Source: Mycolicibacterium lutetiense (GTDB lineage: Bacteria > Actinomycetota > Actinomycetes > Mycobacteriales > Mycobacteriaceae). Taken from it: a DNA stretch of 64,000 bases. The notes beneath the pieces were generated by a model, which saw only the letters and a list, made by a program, of their open reading frames with translations, did not search any database and had not been told where the DNA came from. Positions 17,427 through 26,036 of the stretch are shown here, piece by piece (the first letter of the stretch is position 1; every line of letters begins with the position of its first letter). The position numbers and the translations under genes were made by a program. Where the stretch lies: contig NZ_JAGIOP010000002.1 of NCBI RefSeq assembly GCF_017876775.1, positions 372,001-436,000 on the forward strand. Direction: 5' to 3'.

Positions 17427-18104
17427 ATGGTGCGCACCTGGCTCGCCGCCGTCCTAGTTTTGTTGCTCGGTACGATGACCCCGGCGGTCGCGACTGCCGA
17501 TAAGGGTGAATGGGATCCGACGTTGCCCAAGCTGATCAGTGCTGGAGCGCCAGGCGATCCGCTGGCGGTCGCCAACGCGTCGCTGCAGGCGAGCGCGATC
17601 GCTGCTCAGACGACGATGGATCTCGGGCGTTCATTCCTGAGCAGCCTGGGTTTCTCCGGTCCCACCAGTCCCGCGCCGCTGAGGGGGAATCGCGTCTATG
17701 GAGCGCAGGCGATCGAGTACGTAATTCGACGAGCGGGCTCCCAAATCGGAGTTCCCTACTCCTGGGGTGGCGGCAGCCTCACCGGCCCGAGTCGCGGTAT
17801 CGATTCGGGCGCTGGCACCGTCGGTTTCGACTGCTCGGGGCTGACACGTTACGCCTTTGCCGGAGTGGGTGTTCTGCTGCCGCGATACTCCGGAGACCAG
17901 TACACCGCCGGCCGTCACATACCGCCCTCGCAAGCCAAACGCGGGGACCTGCTGTTCTGGGGTCCCGGTGGCGGACAGCACGAGGCCCTCTATCTGGGTG
18001 GCGGGCAGATGTTGGAGGCCCAGCAGACCGGTGTGCCGGTCAAAATTTCGCCTGTCCGTACCGCCGGGATGACCCCCTATGTGACCCGAGTGATCGAAAG
18101 CTAG
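17427..18104 (+). CDS. NlpC/P60 peptidoglycan endopeptidase, RipD-like
   Basis: A secreted protein of 225 residues: signal peptide ending near AVATA (about residue 24), a short linker, then one NlpC/P60 domain. The catalytic Cys136 is in FDCSGLTRYAF and His185 in GQHEALYLGGGQM. RipD of M. tuberculosis is described as lacking the catalytic residues, so this copy looks active while keeping the RipD-like short architecture. The substrate should be the stem-peptide D-Glu/mDAP bond. ATG at 17427 is preferred; GTG at 17415 is an alternative. A BlaI-type box lies upstream. Confidence 0.88.
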   Translation: MVRTWLAAVLVLLLGTMTPAVATADKGEWDPTLPKLISAGAPGDPLAVANASLQASAIAAQTTMDLGRSFLSSLGFSGPTSPAPLRGNRVYGAQAIEYVIRRAGSQIGVPYSWGGGSLTGPSRGIDSGAGTVGFDCSGLTRYAFAGVGVLLPRYSGDQYTAGRHIPPSQAKRGDLLFWGPGGGQHEALYLGGGQMLEAQQTGVPVKISPVRTAGMTPYVTRVIES

Positions 18105-18362
18105 CGTATTCAGGTGACCCTAGCGGTTGCAGTTGCCGTTCACAGCCTGGTCGGCAGGCCCGCCACAACATCTGCACCGCCTCGGCAAGCGAACTACTAT
18201 CGTGGCCAGTAGATGAATGAGGTTCTGTGAAGCCATTGTTGAGGCCGTGTCTGATCAAGGGTGCGTGGCCATGGACCCTACGCGACACCCGAGCGCCCTG
18301 CGCGCCCAAGGCGCAATGGCATCGGGTTGTCGTTTGGGCCGCGACCGGGCAGGGCTCGGGGC

Positions 18363-18806
18363 ATGCATAGTCAACCTAGGCCGTCGAAGCGTGGAATGCC
18401 CGTATGGCTTATCGCGGCCACGGCGGTCGTGCTGTTGGCCGTGATCGTAGTAATCGCAGTGATGACACATGGTTTCGGGCTGGCCAACTCGAACGAACGT
18501 ATGGCACAAGCGCGGTGCGAAACTGATGTGCGCGCTCGGTTGGCATCACCGTCGAGCTCCAAACTCTCGGAGGTCAAAGCGACAGTAAGTGAGTTGGACC
18601 CCGACAGCCGAGACATGTTTCCACTCATCGGCAACGATTCGCTTAAAGGTGTTGATCATGGGCGGATCACGGTATGGAACGTCGCTGGCACGGTCGATGA
18701 ACAAACAGAGGTCGGCACCCTGATTCATGACCCGTTTACGTGCCGCGCGTATTTCGTCGACGGTGTCTTGGCCGATACCCTCGTGCTGTTCGACCACGCG
18801 CACTAG
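18363..18806 (+). CDS. Membrane-anchored hypothetical protein
   Basis: A protein of 147 residues with one transmembrane helix (about residues 13-34, WLIAATAVVLLAVIVVIAV) and an external domain: GLANSNERMAQARCETDVRARLASPSSSKLSEV, then WNVAGTVDEQTEVGTLIHDPFTCRAYF. Two Cys could pair. This is a common mycobacterial layout of unknown function. The ATG at 18363 gives a proper N-terminal anchor; longer frames only add Arg/Pro-rich sequence. Confidence 0.7.
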   Translation: MHSQPRPSKRGMPVWLIAATAVVLLAVIVVIAVMTHGFGLANSNERMAQARCETDVRARLASPSSSKLSEVKATVSELDPDSRDMFPLIGNDSLKGVDHGRITVWNVAGTVDEQTEVGTLIHDPFTCRAYFVDGVLADTLVLFDHAH

Positions 18807-18898
18807 CCAACAGTTGTTGCCGCGCGGCGCTGCCGTTCTTGACCGAATCTTTATCGGAGGGCTAGCTGAGACTTACGGCGCGTGGTGATCCTGGAACC

Positions 18899-21202
18899 AT
18901 GGCTGAGAGCACTGTGGTGCTTCATGTGGGTGGGTTGCACTGGGCTACCTCTGGTGGGATTGTCGAGTCGGCATTGCGGCGACGCCCCGGTGTGGTGTCG
19001 GTCGCGGCGAACGCGGCGAACCAAACCGCAACGGTGACCTATGACCCTGTACATACTTCGGTAGAAGCACTGTCGGGGTGGGTTCGCGAATGCGAAATGC
19101 ACTGTGCGGGCCAATCGGTACCGAACCATATGTGTGATCCGATGGCTGAGCCCGGACAGCATGCTGCCCATGGCGCGGTGTCGCCACAAGAAATGATGGG
19201 CCACGGCGGCCACGTCGGCATGTCGATGGACCACATGGTCCGCGATATGCGGAACCGATTCATCGTCGCGTTGGTCCTGTCGATCCCGATCATGTTGTGG
19301 TCACCGATGGGGCGCAACATGTTTGGGTTCACGCTGCCGGCGCCGTTCGGGATGCGCGATGACGTCTTCACGCTGCTGCTGAGTCTTCCAGTCGTCTTCT
19401 ACAGCGCATGGATCTTTTTCGATGGGGCCTGGCGTGCGCTGCGGGCTCGCACACTCGACATGATGGTGCTGGTCGCCGTCGCCGTCGGCGCCGGCTGGCT
19501 CTACAGCTTCGGTGTGACTCTGACCGGTGGTGGCGAGGTCTTCTACGAGGCGGCTTCGGTACTCACGACGTTCGTGCTGCTGGGGCATTGGTTTGAGATG
19601 CGTGCGCGCGGCGGCGCCAACGATGCCATCCGCACGCTGCTCGAGCTCGCACCGCCGACGGCGGTAATCGTGCGCGACGGCACGCCGGTAGAAGTGCCGA
19701 CTGCTGATCTGGTAGTCGGAGACCTGTTGTTGATCCGCCCCGGCGCAAAGATTCCGGTCGACGGCGAGGTGGCCGACGGGCATTCCGAGGTGGATGAATC
19801 CATGGTGACCGGCGAGAGCCTGCCGGTCACCAAAGACCCGGGATCGGCGGTGATCGGCGCCTCGATCAACACCACTGGCACGTTGCATGTGCGTGCCACC
19901 AAGGTGGGTTCTGACACTGTGCTCGCCCAGATCGTGCAGATGGTCCAGGAGGCACAGAATTCCAAGGCTCCTGGTCAGCGACTGGCCGACCGTGCGGCCT
20001 TCTGGCTGGTCCTGGTCGCTCTCATCGGCGGCGCGGCGACTTTCCTCGTTTGGTGGCTGGTGGGCGCAGGTGTCCAGACCGCATTGTTGTTTGCGATCAC
20101 CGTTGTCGTGATCACCTGCCCAGACGCGCTCGGGTTGGCGACACCAACGGCCATCATGGTGGGGACCGGCTTGGGCGCCAAACGTGGTGTGCTGTTCAAA
20201 AACGCTACGGCGCTGGAGACCTCGGCCCGCATCCAGACGGTGGTGATGGACAAAACCGGCACTTTGACCAAGGGTCAGCCGGCAGTGACCGATGTTGTCG
20301 TCGACGGGATCACCGAAGCTGAACTGCTAACTCTGGTGACCGCCGTCGAGTCGGCATCGGAACATCCGCTGGCCGCTGCGATCGTGCGTTACGCGGCGAG
20401 CCACGAAATAAGACCGACGCCGGTGGATGATTTCCGCAGCGTGCCCGGGCACGGCGCCACCGCCGTCGTGGAGGGTCGCAGCGTGGCCGTGGGAAACCGA
20501 AAATTGATGGTTGAGGAGAAGATTGATTTCGGGGCCCTCATGGCCAAGCGCGATGAGCTTGCTGCAGCCGGCCGTACCGCCGTGCTGGTCGCGGTGGACG
20601 GCCGGGGGGTGGGTGTGATCGCACTGGCCGACGCCGCCCGGGAAACGTCAGCGGCAGCGGTGTCAGCTTTGCATGAGCTTGGCGTGGACGTGGTGATGTT
20701 GAGCGGGGACAACGAAGCCACCGCGAAACGCATCGCCACCCAGTTGGCGATCGACAGCGTCATCGCCGACGTGTTGCCACGTGACAAGGCCTCAGAGATT
20801 GCCGCACTGCAGCGGTCAAACACCAAGGTCGCGATGGTTGGCGACGGCGTCAACGATGCGCCGGCCCTGGCACAGGCCGACTTGGGAATCGCAATCGGCG
20901 CAGGCACTGACGTGGCCATCGAAACCGCTGACGTGGTGTTGATGCGGTCAGATCCGCTCGACGTGCCCATCGCATTGCGCATCGGGCGAGCCACCCTACG
21001 GAAGATGCGTCAGAACCTCGGATGGGCAGTGGGTTACAACGTGATCGCGTTGCCGATCGCCGCAGGCGTTTTTGAACCGCTGTTCGGGTTGGTACTGCGT
21101 CCCGAGATCGCCGCGTTATCGATGTCAGGTTCGAGCCTGATCGTGGCGGTGAACGCACTGATGCTCAAACGCCTGAAATTGCCGACAGACCAACCGGCCT
21201 AA
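18899..21202 (+). CDS. P1B copper-type ATPase with degenerate HMA domain and CPD motif
   Basis: A protein of 767 residues. Residues 5-75 fold like an HMA domain but lack CxxC (GLHWATS replaces GMTCxxC). Residues 95-125 are His/Met-rich ([13 protein letters not shown]). Eight helices and the full P-type core follow: TGES, D451KTGT, SEHPLAA and GDGVNDAP. The transport-helix motif is C407-P-D409 rather than CPC or CPH. With the His/Met linker this fits a CtpV/CopB-like exporter of unusual metal preference. It may act in the periplasmic copper response with the neighbouring BlaI and CopZ-like genes. Confidence 0.88.
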   Translation: MAESTVVLHVGGLHWATSGGIVESALRRRPGVVSVAANAANQTATVTYDPVHTSVEALSGWVRECEMHCAGQSVPNHMCDPMAEPGQHAAHGAVSPQEMMGHGGHVGMSMDHMVRDMRNRFIVALVLSIPIMLWSPMGRNMFGFTLPAPFGMRDDVFTLLLSLPVVFYSAWIFFDGAWRALRARTLDMMVLVAVAVGAGWLYSFGVTLTGGGEVFYEAASVLTTFVLLGHWFEMRARGGANDAIRTLLELAPPTAVIVRDGTPVEVPTADLVVGDLLLIRPGAKIPVDGEVADGHSEVDESMVTGESLPVTKDPGSAVIGASINTTGTLHVRATKVGSDTVLAQIVQMVQEAQNSKAPGQRLADRAAFWLVLVALIGGAATFLVWWLVGAGVQTALLFAITVVVITCPDALGLATPTAIMVGTGLGAKRGVLFKNATALETSARIQTVVMDKTGTLTKGQPAVTDVVVDGITEAELLTLVTAVESASEHPLAAAIVRYAASHEIRPTPVDDFRSVPGHGATAVVEGRSVAVGNRKLMVEEKIDFGALMAKRDELAAAGRTAVLVAVDGRGVGVIALADAARETSAAAVSALHELGVDVVMLSGDNEATAKRIATQLAIDSVIADVLPRDKASEIAALQRSNTKVAMVGDGVNDAPALAQADLGIAIGAGTDVAIETADVVLMRSDPLDVPIALRIGRATLRKMRQNLGWAVGYNVIALPIAAGVFEPLFGLVLRPEIAALSMSGSSLIVAVNALMLKRLKLPTDQPA

Positions 21203-21366
21203 CCGCACACGAGTGCTCGACAGGCCACGGTGCGGTCCCCCGGCGAGTTGACGCATCGTGTCGGCCGTGCGGTGAAAGTCTTGTGCGCTGCAGCCCTAGA
21301 TCGAGTCGGCCCGGCTTTGGTTGCCTATCCCCGGAACTCGGCGCCCGGCGCATCGTCGCGGGGCCG

Positions 21367-21756
21367 CTATTGGCTCTTTGCCGGCTTCGACCGTCCCCGT
21401 CGGCCCAGTACCGTGCGAAGCCGTGCCGATCTGTCCGGACCGATCTGTTCGAGGAAGTAGCCGAGCACAACTTCAGCCTGTCCCCCGCCGTCGAGCGCCT
21501 CACACATGAGCCGGGCACTGTGCTGCTCACGGGTAAGAGTCGGCCAGTACCGGTAGGCTTTGCCGTCTCGGATCCGCTCCAACCACCCCTTGGTGTGCAG
21601 ATTGTCCATCGTCGACATCACGGTGGTGTAGGCGATCTGACGCTCGGCGCACAGTTCATCGCAGATGTCGCGGACCGTCACCGGCGTCTCAGATCGACGG
21701 GACCAGACGCGGTCCATGATCACCGCTTCAAGTTCTCCAAATCCGCGTATTCTCAC
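21367..21756 (-). CDS. BlaI/MecI-family repressor (copy 1)
   Basis: A protein of 129 residues with the BlaI winged helix: GELEAVIMDRVWSR, recognition helix IAYTTVMSTMDNLHTKGWLERIRDGKAYRYW, then the dimerisation helices. Closely similar to copy 2 at 35106-35501 over its first 100 residues. BlaI repressors are cleaved when an M56 (BlaR-type) sensor is activated; this copy has no M56 gene beside it, unlike copy 2. A CTACGT/ACGTAG palindrome (21827-21849) lies 71 bp upstream and may be its own operator. It lacks the Cys cluster of copper-sensing CopY. Confidence 0.88.
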   Translation of the reverse strand: MRIRGFGELEAVIMDRVWSRRSETPVTVRDICDELCAERQIAYTTVMSTMDNLHTKGWLERIRDGKAYRYWPTLTREQHSARLMCEALDGGGQAEVVLGYFLEQIGPDRSARLRTVLGRRGRSKPAKSQ

Positions 21757-21826
21757 TTCATCTCCCGGCAGCTTGGCAGCCAGCCTACGGTGTGCGCAGG
21801 ATCCTCGCAGTTCAAATACGTGTCCT

Positions 21827-21849
21827 CTACGTACTCCATAACCACGTAG
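21827..21849. promoter_or_regulatory. BlaI-type operator a
   Basis: Perfect inverted repeat CTACGT, 11-bp spacer, ACGTAG, 71 bp upstream of BlaI copy 1 and within its divergent region with the TlpA gene. Confidence 0.5.
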
Positions 21850-21925
21850 CCACCTCGTTTCTTTGTGGAGCGGCCGGAGCGCTGTCGAGGCCCGCGGCGC
21901 TGGACTATGGCACCGGCCGATAACA

Positions 21926-21944
21926 TACTATCTACGTACATAGA
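21926..21944. promoter_or_regulatory. BlaI-type operator b
   Basis: CTAT, CTACGTAC, ATAG: an inverted repeat centred on the palindrome TACGTA, about 40 bp upstream of the TlpA-like lipoprotein start. It could control the TlpA-CcdA operon. Confidence 0.45.
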
Positions 21945-21984
21945 ACGTAATTTGGCTTCTGGCCGATTCAGTGTCGGAGGGCTG

Positions 21985-22482
21985 ATGCCATACACCTGCG
22001 CGGCACGCGTGTTCGGTATCGCACTGATCGGTGCGCTGGCCACGGCGGGCTGCAGCACAGGCCGTGATGCCGTAGCTCAAGGCGGCAGTTTCGAATTCGT
22101 GTCACCCGGAGGCAAAACCGACCTGTTCTACGACCCTGCTCATATCTGGGGCTCATGGTGCGGCCCCTGCCGAACCGAAACGCCGCAGCTGGAGAAAGTC
22201 TTCGATGAGACCGAATCCCTGGGGGTGGCGTTCCTCGGTATCGACGTGCGCGACAGCCGCAGTGCTGCGACCGATTTCGTCACCGACCGCAATGTCCGGT
22301 ACCCCTCGATCTTCGACCCCCCGATGCGTAGCCTCATGGCGCTGGGCAAGGGATATCCGAGCAGCGTCGTCCCGACGACCCTGATACTCGACCGCCGCCA
22401 CCGTGTCGCGGCAATCTTTCTGCGCGCGCTGTTGGCTGAGGACCTACGTCCGGTCGTGCTGCGAGTGGCACGCGAATCGTGA
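21985..22482 (+). CDS. TlpA/CcsX-like thioredoxin lipoprotein, internally deleted
   Basis: A lipoprotein of 165 residues: signal peptide with lipobox LATAGC (Cys23), then GGSFEFVSPGGKTDLFYDP, the active-site WGSWCGPCR (Cys59, Cys62) and the C-terminal half of a thioredoxin fold. Compared with mycobacterial relatives about 35-40 residues between FYDP and WGSWC are missing in frame, which removes the first strands of the fold. It may therefore be non-functional or act in an unusual way. GGAGG at 21976-21980 fixes the ATG. Its stop overlaps the ccdA start (GTGA). Confidence 0.75.
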   Translation: MPYTCAARVFGIALIGALATAGCSTGRDAVAQGGSFEFVSPGGKTDLFYDPAHIWGSWCGPCRTETPQLEKVFDETESLGVAFLGIDVRDSRSAATDFVTDRNVRYPSIFDPPMRSLMALGKGYPSSVVPTTLILDRRHRVAAIFLRALLAEDLRPVVLRVARES

Positions 22483-23273
22483 CCACCCACCCTGAGGGTA
22501 TCGGCAATGCCTTCGCCGATGCGGCGGCGACCGGGCCACTGATTCTGGGCTTCGGCGCATCGGCCCTCGCCGGTTTCGTGTCCTTCGCCTCGCCATGCTG
22601 TGTGCCGCTGATCCCTGGATACCTGTCCTACCTCGCGGGCACGGTAGGCGTACCCGGCCGTGGCCAACACCAGGCTTGGTCCCGAGACGCCTGGCGGGTG
22701 ACCGGCGCCGCGGTGCTGTTTGTCGCCGGCTTCACCGTGGTGTTCGTCGCCGCCACCACATCGGTATTTGGCGTGATCGGCACGCTGGCCCTCAATCGCG
22801 AACTGTTGGAGCGGGTCGGCGGTGTGGTGACCATCGTGATGGGACTGGCCTTCATCGGATTGATCCCGTCGTTGCAACGTGATGTGCGATTTCATCCACA
22901 GCGGGTCAGCGGCATGGGCGGCGCTCCCCTGCTGGGCGCGACGTTCGCGCTGGGGTGGACACCCTGCCTGGGGCCCACCCTGGCGGGAATACTCTCTGTG
23001 TCCGCCGGCACACAAGGCGTCACGGCAGCCCGTGGCGTCCTGATGATTGTGGCCTACTGCTTGGGCCTGGGTGCGCCGTTCGTGGGAATTGCGCTCGGCG
23101 TGGGGTCGGTCAACCGCTGGCTGGGATGGACACGGCGCCATTCACGGTCCATTCAAATCGCTGGCGGTGTCGCACTCATGGCGGTGGGCGTCGCGCTGGT
23201 GACCGGACAGTGGGCCGAGTTTGTCGGTTGGCTGCGTGATCAGTTCGTCTCGACGACGGTCATGCCGATCTAA
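22479..23273 (+). CDS. ccdA: CcdA/DsbD-type thiol transmembrane protein
   Basis: A protein of 264 residues with six helices. The conserved Cys pairs are in ASPCCVPLIPGY and GWTPCLGPTLAGIL, which carry electrons from cytoplasmic thioredoxin to periplasmic TlpA-like proteins for cytochrome c maturation or disulfide reduction. It overlaps the TlpA stop by four bases, so the two are translationally coupled, with operator b upstream. Confidence 0.9.
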   Translation: MTTHPEGIGNAFADAAATGPLILGFGASALAGFVSFASPCCVPLIPGYLSYLAGTVGVPGRGQHQAWSRDAWRVTGAAVLFVAGFTVVFVAATTSVFGVIGTLALNRELLERVGGVVTIVMGLAFIGLIPSLQRDVRFHPQRVSGMGGAPLLGATFALGWTPCLGPTLAGILSVSAGTQGVTAARGVLMIVAYCLGLGAPFVGIALGVGSVNRWLGWTRRHSRSIQIAGGVALMAVGVALVTGQWAEFVGWLRDQFVSTTVMPI

Positions 23274-23356
23274 TACCGCTCCCGCCGTCATCGACAGTGG
23301 CGTCCATCTCAACCAGGGGCCCCCGCGCCGTGTAGCGCGGCGGTTGGAACGAACCG

Positions 23357-23956
23357 TCAGGGACACATTCCTGCACAACATGGGCACGGCTGCAGTCCGT
23401 CGCAACAGGATCCACCAGCCATCGGCATGGATATCGGGCGCGACATCGGCATGGACATTTTCATGTCGCCGTTACAGCACCACATTAGCGCCGGCGCGGC
23501 ACCGCTGGTGGCATAGATGACGGCCATGGGATCGGCACCGGTGACATCGAAGTACAGCTTGCCTGCCGACCGTTGACCCTGCTCAAGGGTGCTGGGCGCC
23601 AAGCCGTTTGGGCTGGCAACCTGCCAGAGAACCTGATAGCGCTCACCGGTGGATGACACCGCGTACAGATTGGGGATGATCGGCGTCACGGTGCCGGTTA
23701 CCGCCTCAACGGTGGCGTCAGCCTCCCACAACCGCCCAGCCGACCCGTAGCCGCCTGGCTGGACAGCGCTGGCGCGCAGCCCCGACACCGACCACCCAGT
23801 GACGACCGCACCATTGGCGTCAGTCAGCCGTTGCACGGCACCGAACCGGTGCGGGCAGGGATCGGACGCCGCCGCTGCGCTGGGCGCACCCACAGCCCCG
23901 AGGACGACGAGCATGAGCATCGCGGCCACGGCGGCGAGCTTTGGAGGAATACGCAC
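23357..23956 (-). CDS. MPT63-like (DUF1942) secreted protein with Cys/Met-rich tail
   Basis: A protein of 199 residues: signal peptide to about residue 30, then an immunoglobulin-like domain (LTDANGAVVTGWSVSGL, ATVEAVTGTVTPIIPNLYAV, AGKLYFDVTGADPMAVIY) characteristic of MPT63/DUF1942. The last 40 residues (about 158-199) are unusual: eight Met and eight Cys, including CC, MKMSMPM, SMPM, CC and CPCC runs, which should bind several Cu(I) ions. Normal MPT63 relatives stop before such a tail. A CTACGG/CCGTAG palindrome lies 46 bp upstream. It probably captures copper at the cell surface. Confidence 0.82.
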   Translation of the reverse strand: MRIPPKLAAVAAMLMLVVLGAVGAPSAAAASDPCPHRFGAVQRLTDANGAVVTGWSVSGLRASAVQPGGYGSAGRLWEADATVEAVTGTVTPIIPNLYAVSSTGERYQVLWQVASPNGLAPSTLEQGQRSAGKLYFDVTGADPMAVIYATSGAAPALMWCCNGDMKMSMPMSRPISMPMAGGSCCDGLQPCPCCAGMCP

Positions 23957-24001
23957 GAGTACATGCCTTTCGCTGGTCAGAAACCCTCACAACAGCCTAT
24001 C

Positions 24002-24020
24002 TACGGACTTATGCCGTAGC
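24002..24020. promoter_or_regulatory. BlaI-type operator c
   Basis: Perfect inverted repeat CTACGG, 7-bp spacer, CCGTAG, about 46 bp upstream of the MPT63-like gene start. Confidence 0.45.
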
Positions 24021-24116
24021 AACTGTCGCTCCAGCTGTACCGCAGTCGCAGAGTGACCATGCTCGCACACCCTGGAAGTCCGCGCCTTGAGCGGAATTCA
24101 CGGAGAGCCACGGACT

Positions 24117-24183
24117 GTATACCGCCCTGGCGGTATACACCAGGGGGGTATAAGGTTGGGTGTTGTATACCCCGCTGGGGTAT
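24117..24183. promoter_or_regulatory. Cluster of copper-type (CsoR/RicR-like) operators
   Basis: Three sites in a row. 24117-24138 is a 22-bp palindrome with 10-bp arms GTATACCGCC / GGCGGTATAC. 24134-24152 is an imperfect TATAC...GGGGGTATA. 24167-24183 is ATACCCC, GCT, GGGGTAT. All follow the TATACC(N)GGTATA pattern of CsoR and RicR operators. They precede the CopZ-like gene by 17 bp and may also affect the minus-strand genes. No CsoR-family gene lies in the window. Confidence 0.65.
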
Positions 24184-24200
24184 GGAAAGGGGTTGTTCCG

Positions 24201-24461
24201 ATGACAGTTTCCGAGTATCAGGTATCGGGTATGACGTGCGGCCACTGCGAGCAGTCGGTCCGTGAGGAAGTCACCGGCCTCGACGGGGTGACACAGATCG
24301 AGGTCAGTGCGGCTACCGGCCGGCTGGTGGTCACCAGCGCGGCGCCTCTCGCCGACGAAGCGATCGTTGCCGCAGTCAAGGCGGCCGGCTACGAGGCGGT
24401 TCGCGCAACTGAGTCACCAACACCGTCGACCTCGCCAGCCTCCTCGTGCGGGTGCTGCTAG
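24201..24461 (+). CDS. copZ: CopZ-like copper chaperone (HMA domain)
   Basis: A protein of 86 residues: one HMA domain with the metal site GMTCGHC (Cys13, Cys16), followed by a Pro/Ser tail ending CGCC. The domain runs to about residue 70 and should pass Cu(I) to an ATPase or repressor. The tail adds three Cys, so two metal sites are possible. ATG at 24201 follows the operator cluster; GGAAAGGGG precedes it. It is expected to be copper-induced. Confidence 0.9.
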   Translation: MTVSEYQVSGMTCGHCEQSVREEVTGLDGVTQIEVSAATGRLVVTSAAPLADEAIVAAVKAAGYEAVRATESPTPSTSPASSCGCC

Positions 24462-24557
24462 CTGACGGCCTACGCCTGTGGCACGGCCTCGCTCAGTGAC
24501 GGGGTAGGCGTGTCGGGGTAAGAGAATTGCCTGCGACTCTGGGTCACCGCCAATGCT

Positions 24558-25031
24558 CTAACGCCACACAAGTGAACGGCCACTTTCCACCCGGGCCAGC
24601 GTGCCACCCGCCAACTCGACGACATCTTGATACCCCATGGCGGTCAGCGTGGCCGCAGCGATCTGGCTCATCCTGCCCGAACGGCAGTACACGGCAACAG
24701 GAGTGGCACGTTCCTGCGGCAACGCATCGCCTCGCGCCTGGATCTGATCGAACGGTATCGACAGATCGGTGCCGGCAATGTCCCCTTCGTAGGGGACGTG
24801 GACGTTGATGGTCACGCGATTCGGATCGACGACGATATCGGCGAACTGCTGGGGTCCGACCGAACGCACGTGATGCGCCTCGGCCGAAGTCGACTGCCCA
24901 GCCGGCGTCGACACCGTAGAGGTAGGCCGGGCTGCCGACTGGCAGCCGACAAGCGCAACGAGGGCCGCGCTGGCAGCGATGCCGATGGCGCCCCGCGCCA
25001 AGCATTTTCTCACGACTCCGATTATGGTCAT
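24558..25031 (-). CDS. Rhodanese-like lipoprotein
   Basis: A protein of 157 residues: signal peptide with lipobox LVALVGC (Cys30), a Ser/Thr-rich linker, then one rhodanese domain (INVHVPYEGDIAGTDLSIPFDQI and the active-site loop CRSGRMS at Cys116). Such proteins transfer sulfur from thiosulfate or persulfides on the outer face. With CysK2-like enzymes and TauE nearby, a sulfur-supply or thiol-protection role under copper stress is plausible. Confidence 0.88.
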   Translation of the reverse strand: MTIIGVVRKCLARGAIGIAASAALVALVGCQSAARPTSTVSTPAGQSTSAEAHHVRSVGPQQFADIVVDPNRVTINVHVPYEGDIAGTDLSIPFDQIQARGDALPQERATPVAVYCRSGRMSQIAAATLTAMGYQDVVELAGGTLARVESGRSLVWR

Positions 25032-25460
25032 CTATGGCGATCTCGGCCCCGCTATCGGCAATCGTCTACCGGCACCGCTGCCGTCGAGCGTTCGCAGAAT
25101 CCTTGGGGCATAACCTTTCGCATCAGCACGGATTCCGAGGCGCAAGGCCGCCCCAAGGGCCGTTAATACCGCGTGATGGTCACAATCGAAAGGACACGTC
25201 AATGACAACCCATGCACAGACACCCACTGCACGCCTGCGACGGGTTGTCGGGCACCCGCTGGTCCGAACGATCGCGCAGTGCATCCTATGGTGCGCCGTG
25301 GGCGCTCGATCCCACATCCGCACCCAAGATCGCGAAACCAGGTGCTGCCCATAGTCGCTCAAAACGAAACCGACAGAGCCGAGAACGCGGCTAGTCGCGG
25401 GGACCCGATGCCCTCGGATGCAAGTGGGCACACCTGCCCGGGTCCGGGGTCGGCTGGGCG

Positions 25461-25760
25461 CTAGCAGGACACGTCGAGATACACCGTCTTGTAAACGACC
25501 CGCTCAACGGTGTGTTCCCGGGTGTTCTTACGCAGCTCGGTGATATCTCGACCGGGCCGCACCGCCGCGACCGTGCAGCGGTCCAGTGGGGCTGCGCCCG
25601 TCTTGTTCATGATCACCTTGTAGCCACGTGACTCCAATGTCGACACGGTGTCTTGCACCGCTCCTGGTCCGGCGGGTGCGGCTGCGGCCAGGTGCGCCGG
25701 GCCCGCGAGCAGCAGGATGGTACAAGGACCGCCGATCGCGGCCACCACAAGTTTCTTCAT
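25461..25760 (-). CDS. Small secreted two-Cys protein (paralogue 1)
   Basis: A protein of 99 residues with a clear signal peptide (to about residue 30, ending AAA). The mature part shares a pattern with two other proteins in the window: a GYKVI-type strand, an NK.GAAPLDRCTV segment, AVRPGR and a C-terminal VYLDVSC. The two Cys probably form a disulfide. The function is unknown. ATG at 25760 is chosen because GGGAG lies 9 bp upstream. A CTACT/AGTAG palindrome lies 51 bp upstream. Confidence 0.8.
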   Translation of the reverse strand: MKKLVVAAIGGPCTILLLAGPAHLAAAAPAGPGAVQDTVSTLESRGYKVIMNKTGAAPLDRCTVAAVRPGRDITELRKNTREHTVERVVYKTVYLDVSC

Positions 25761-25810
25761 GGAAGAACTCCCTTCACGCACCGAGGTCTGCTATCACACT
25801 CCGTACGTAG

Positions 25811-25821
25811 CTACTTAGTAG
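25811..25821. promoter_or_regulatory. BlaI-type operator d
   Basis: CTACT, T, AGTAG, a perfect palindrome of 11 bp preceded by TACGTAG, about 51 bp upstream of the small secreted protein gene on the minus strand. Confidence 0.45.
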
Positions 25822-26036
25822 ATGATAAGAGGGTACAGTTCCCTGCGCGATATCCCAGCGCGACGTACAACGCTTCCATCACGTTAAAGTGTCGATATAC
25901 CAATGTATTTGGGCTCTGTGCACGAGCTCGGCAGGATGTCTCGCCATGGTGGTTGCGAGTCTTCCCATAAGCGGGCGAGCAAAGTGCACCCAACCTGTGC
26001 CTCGGTGATCGCGTGCGAGCCATCGCGGGGACGAAC

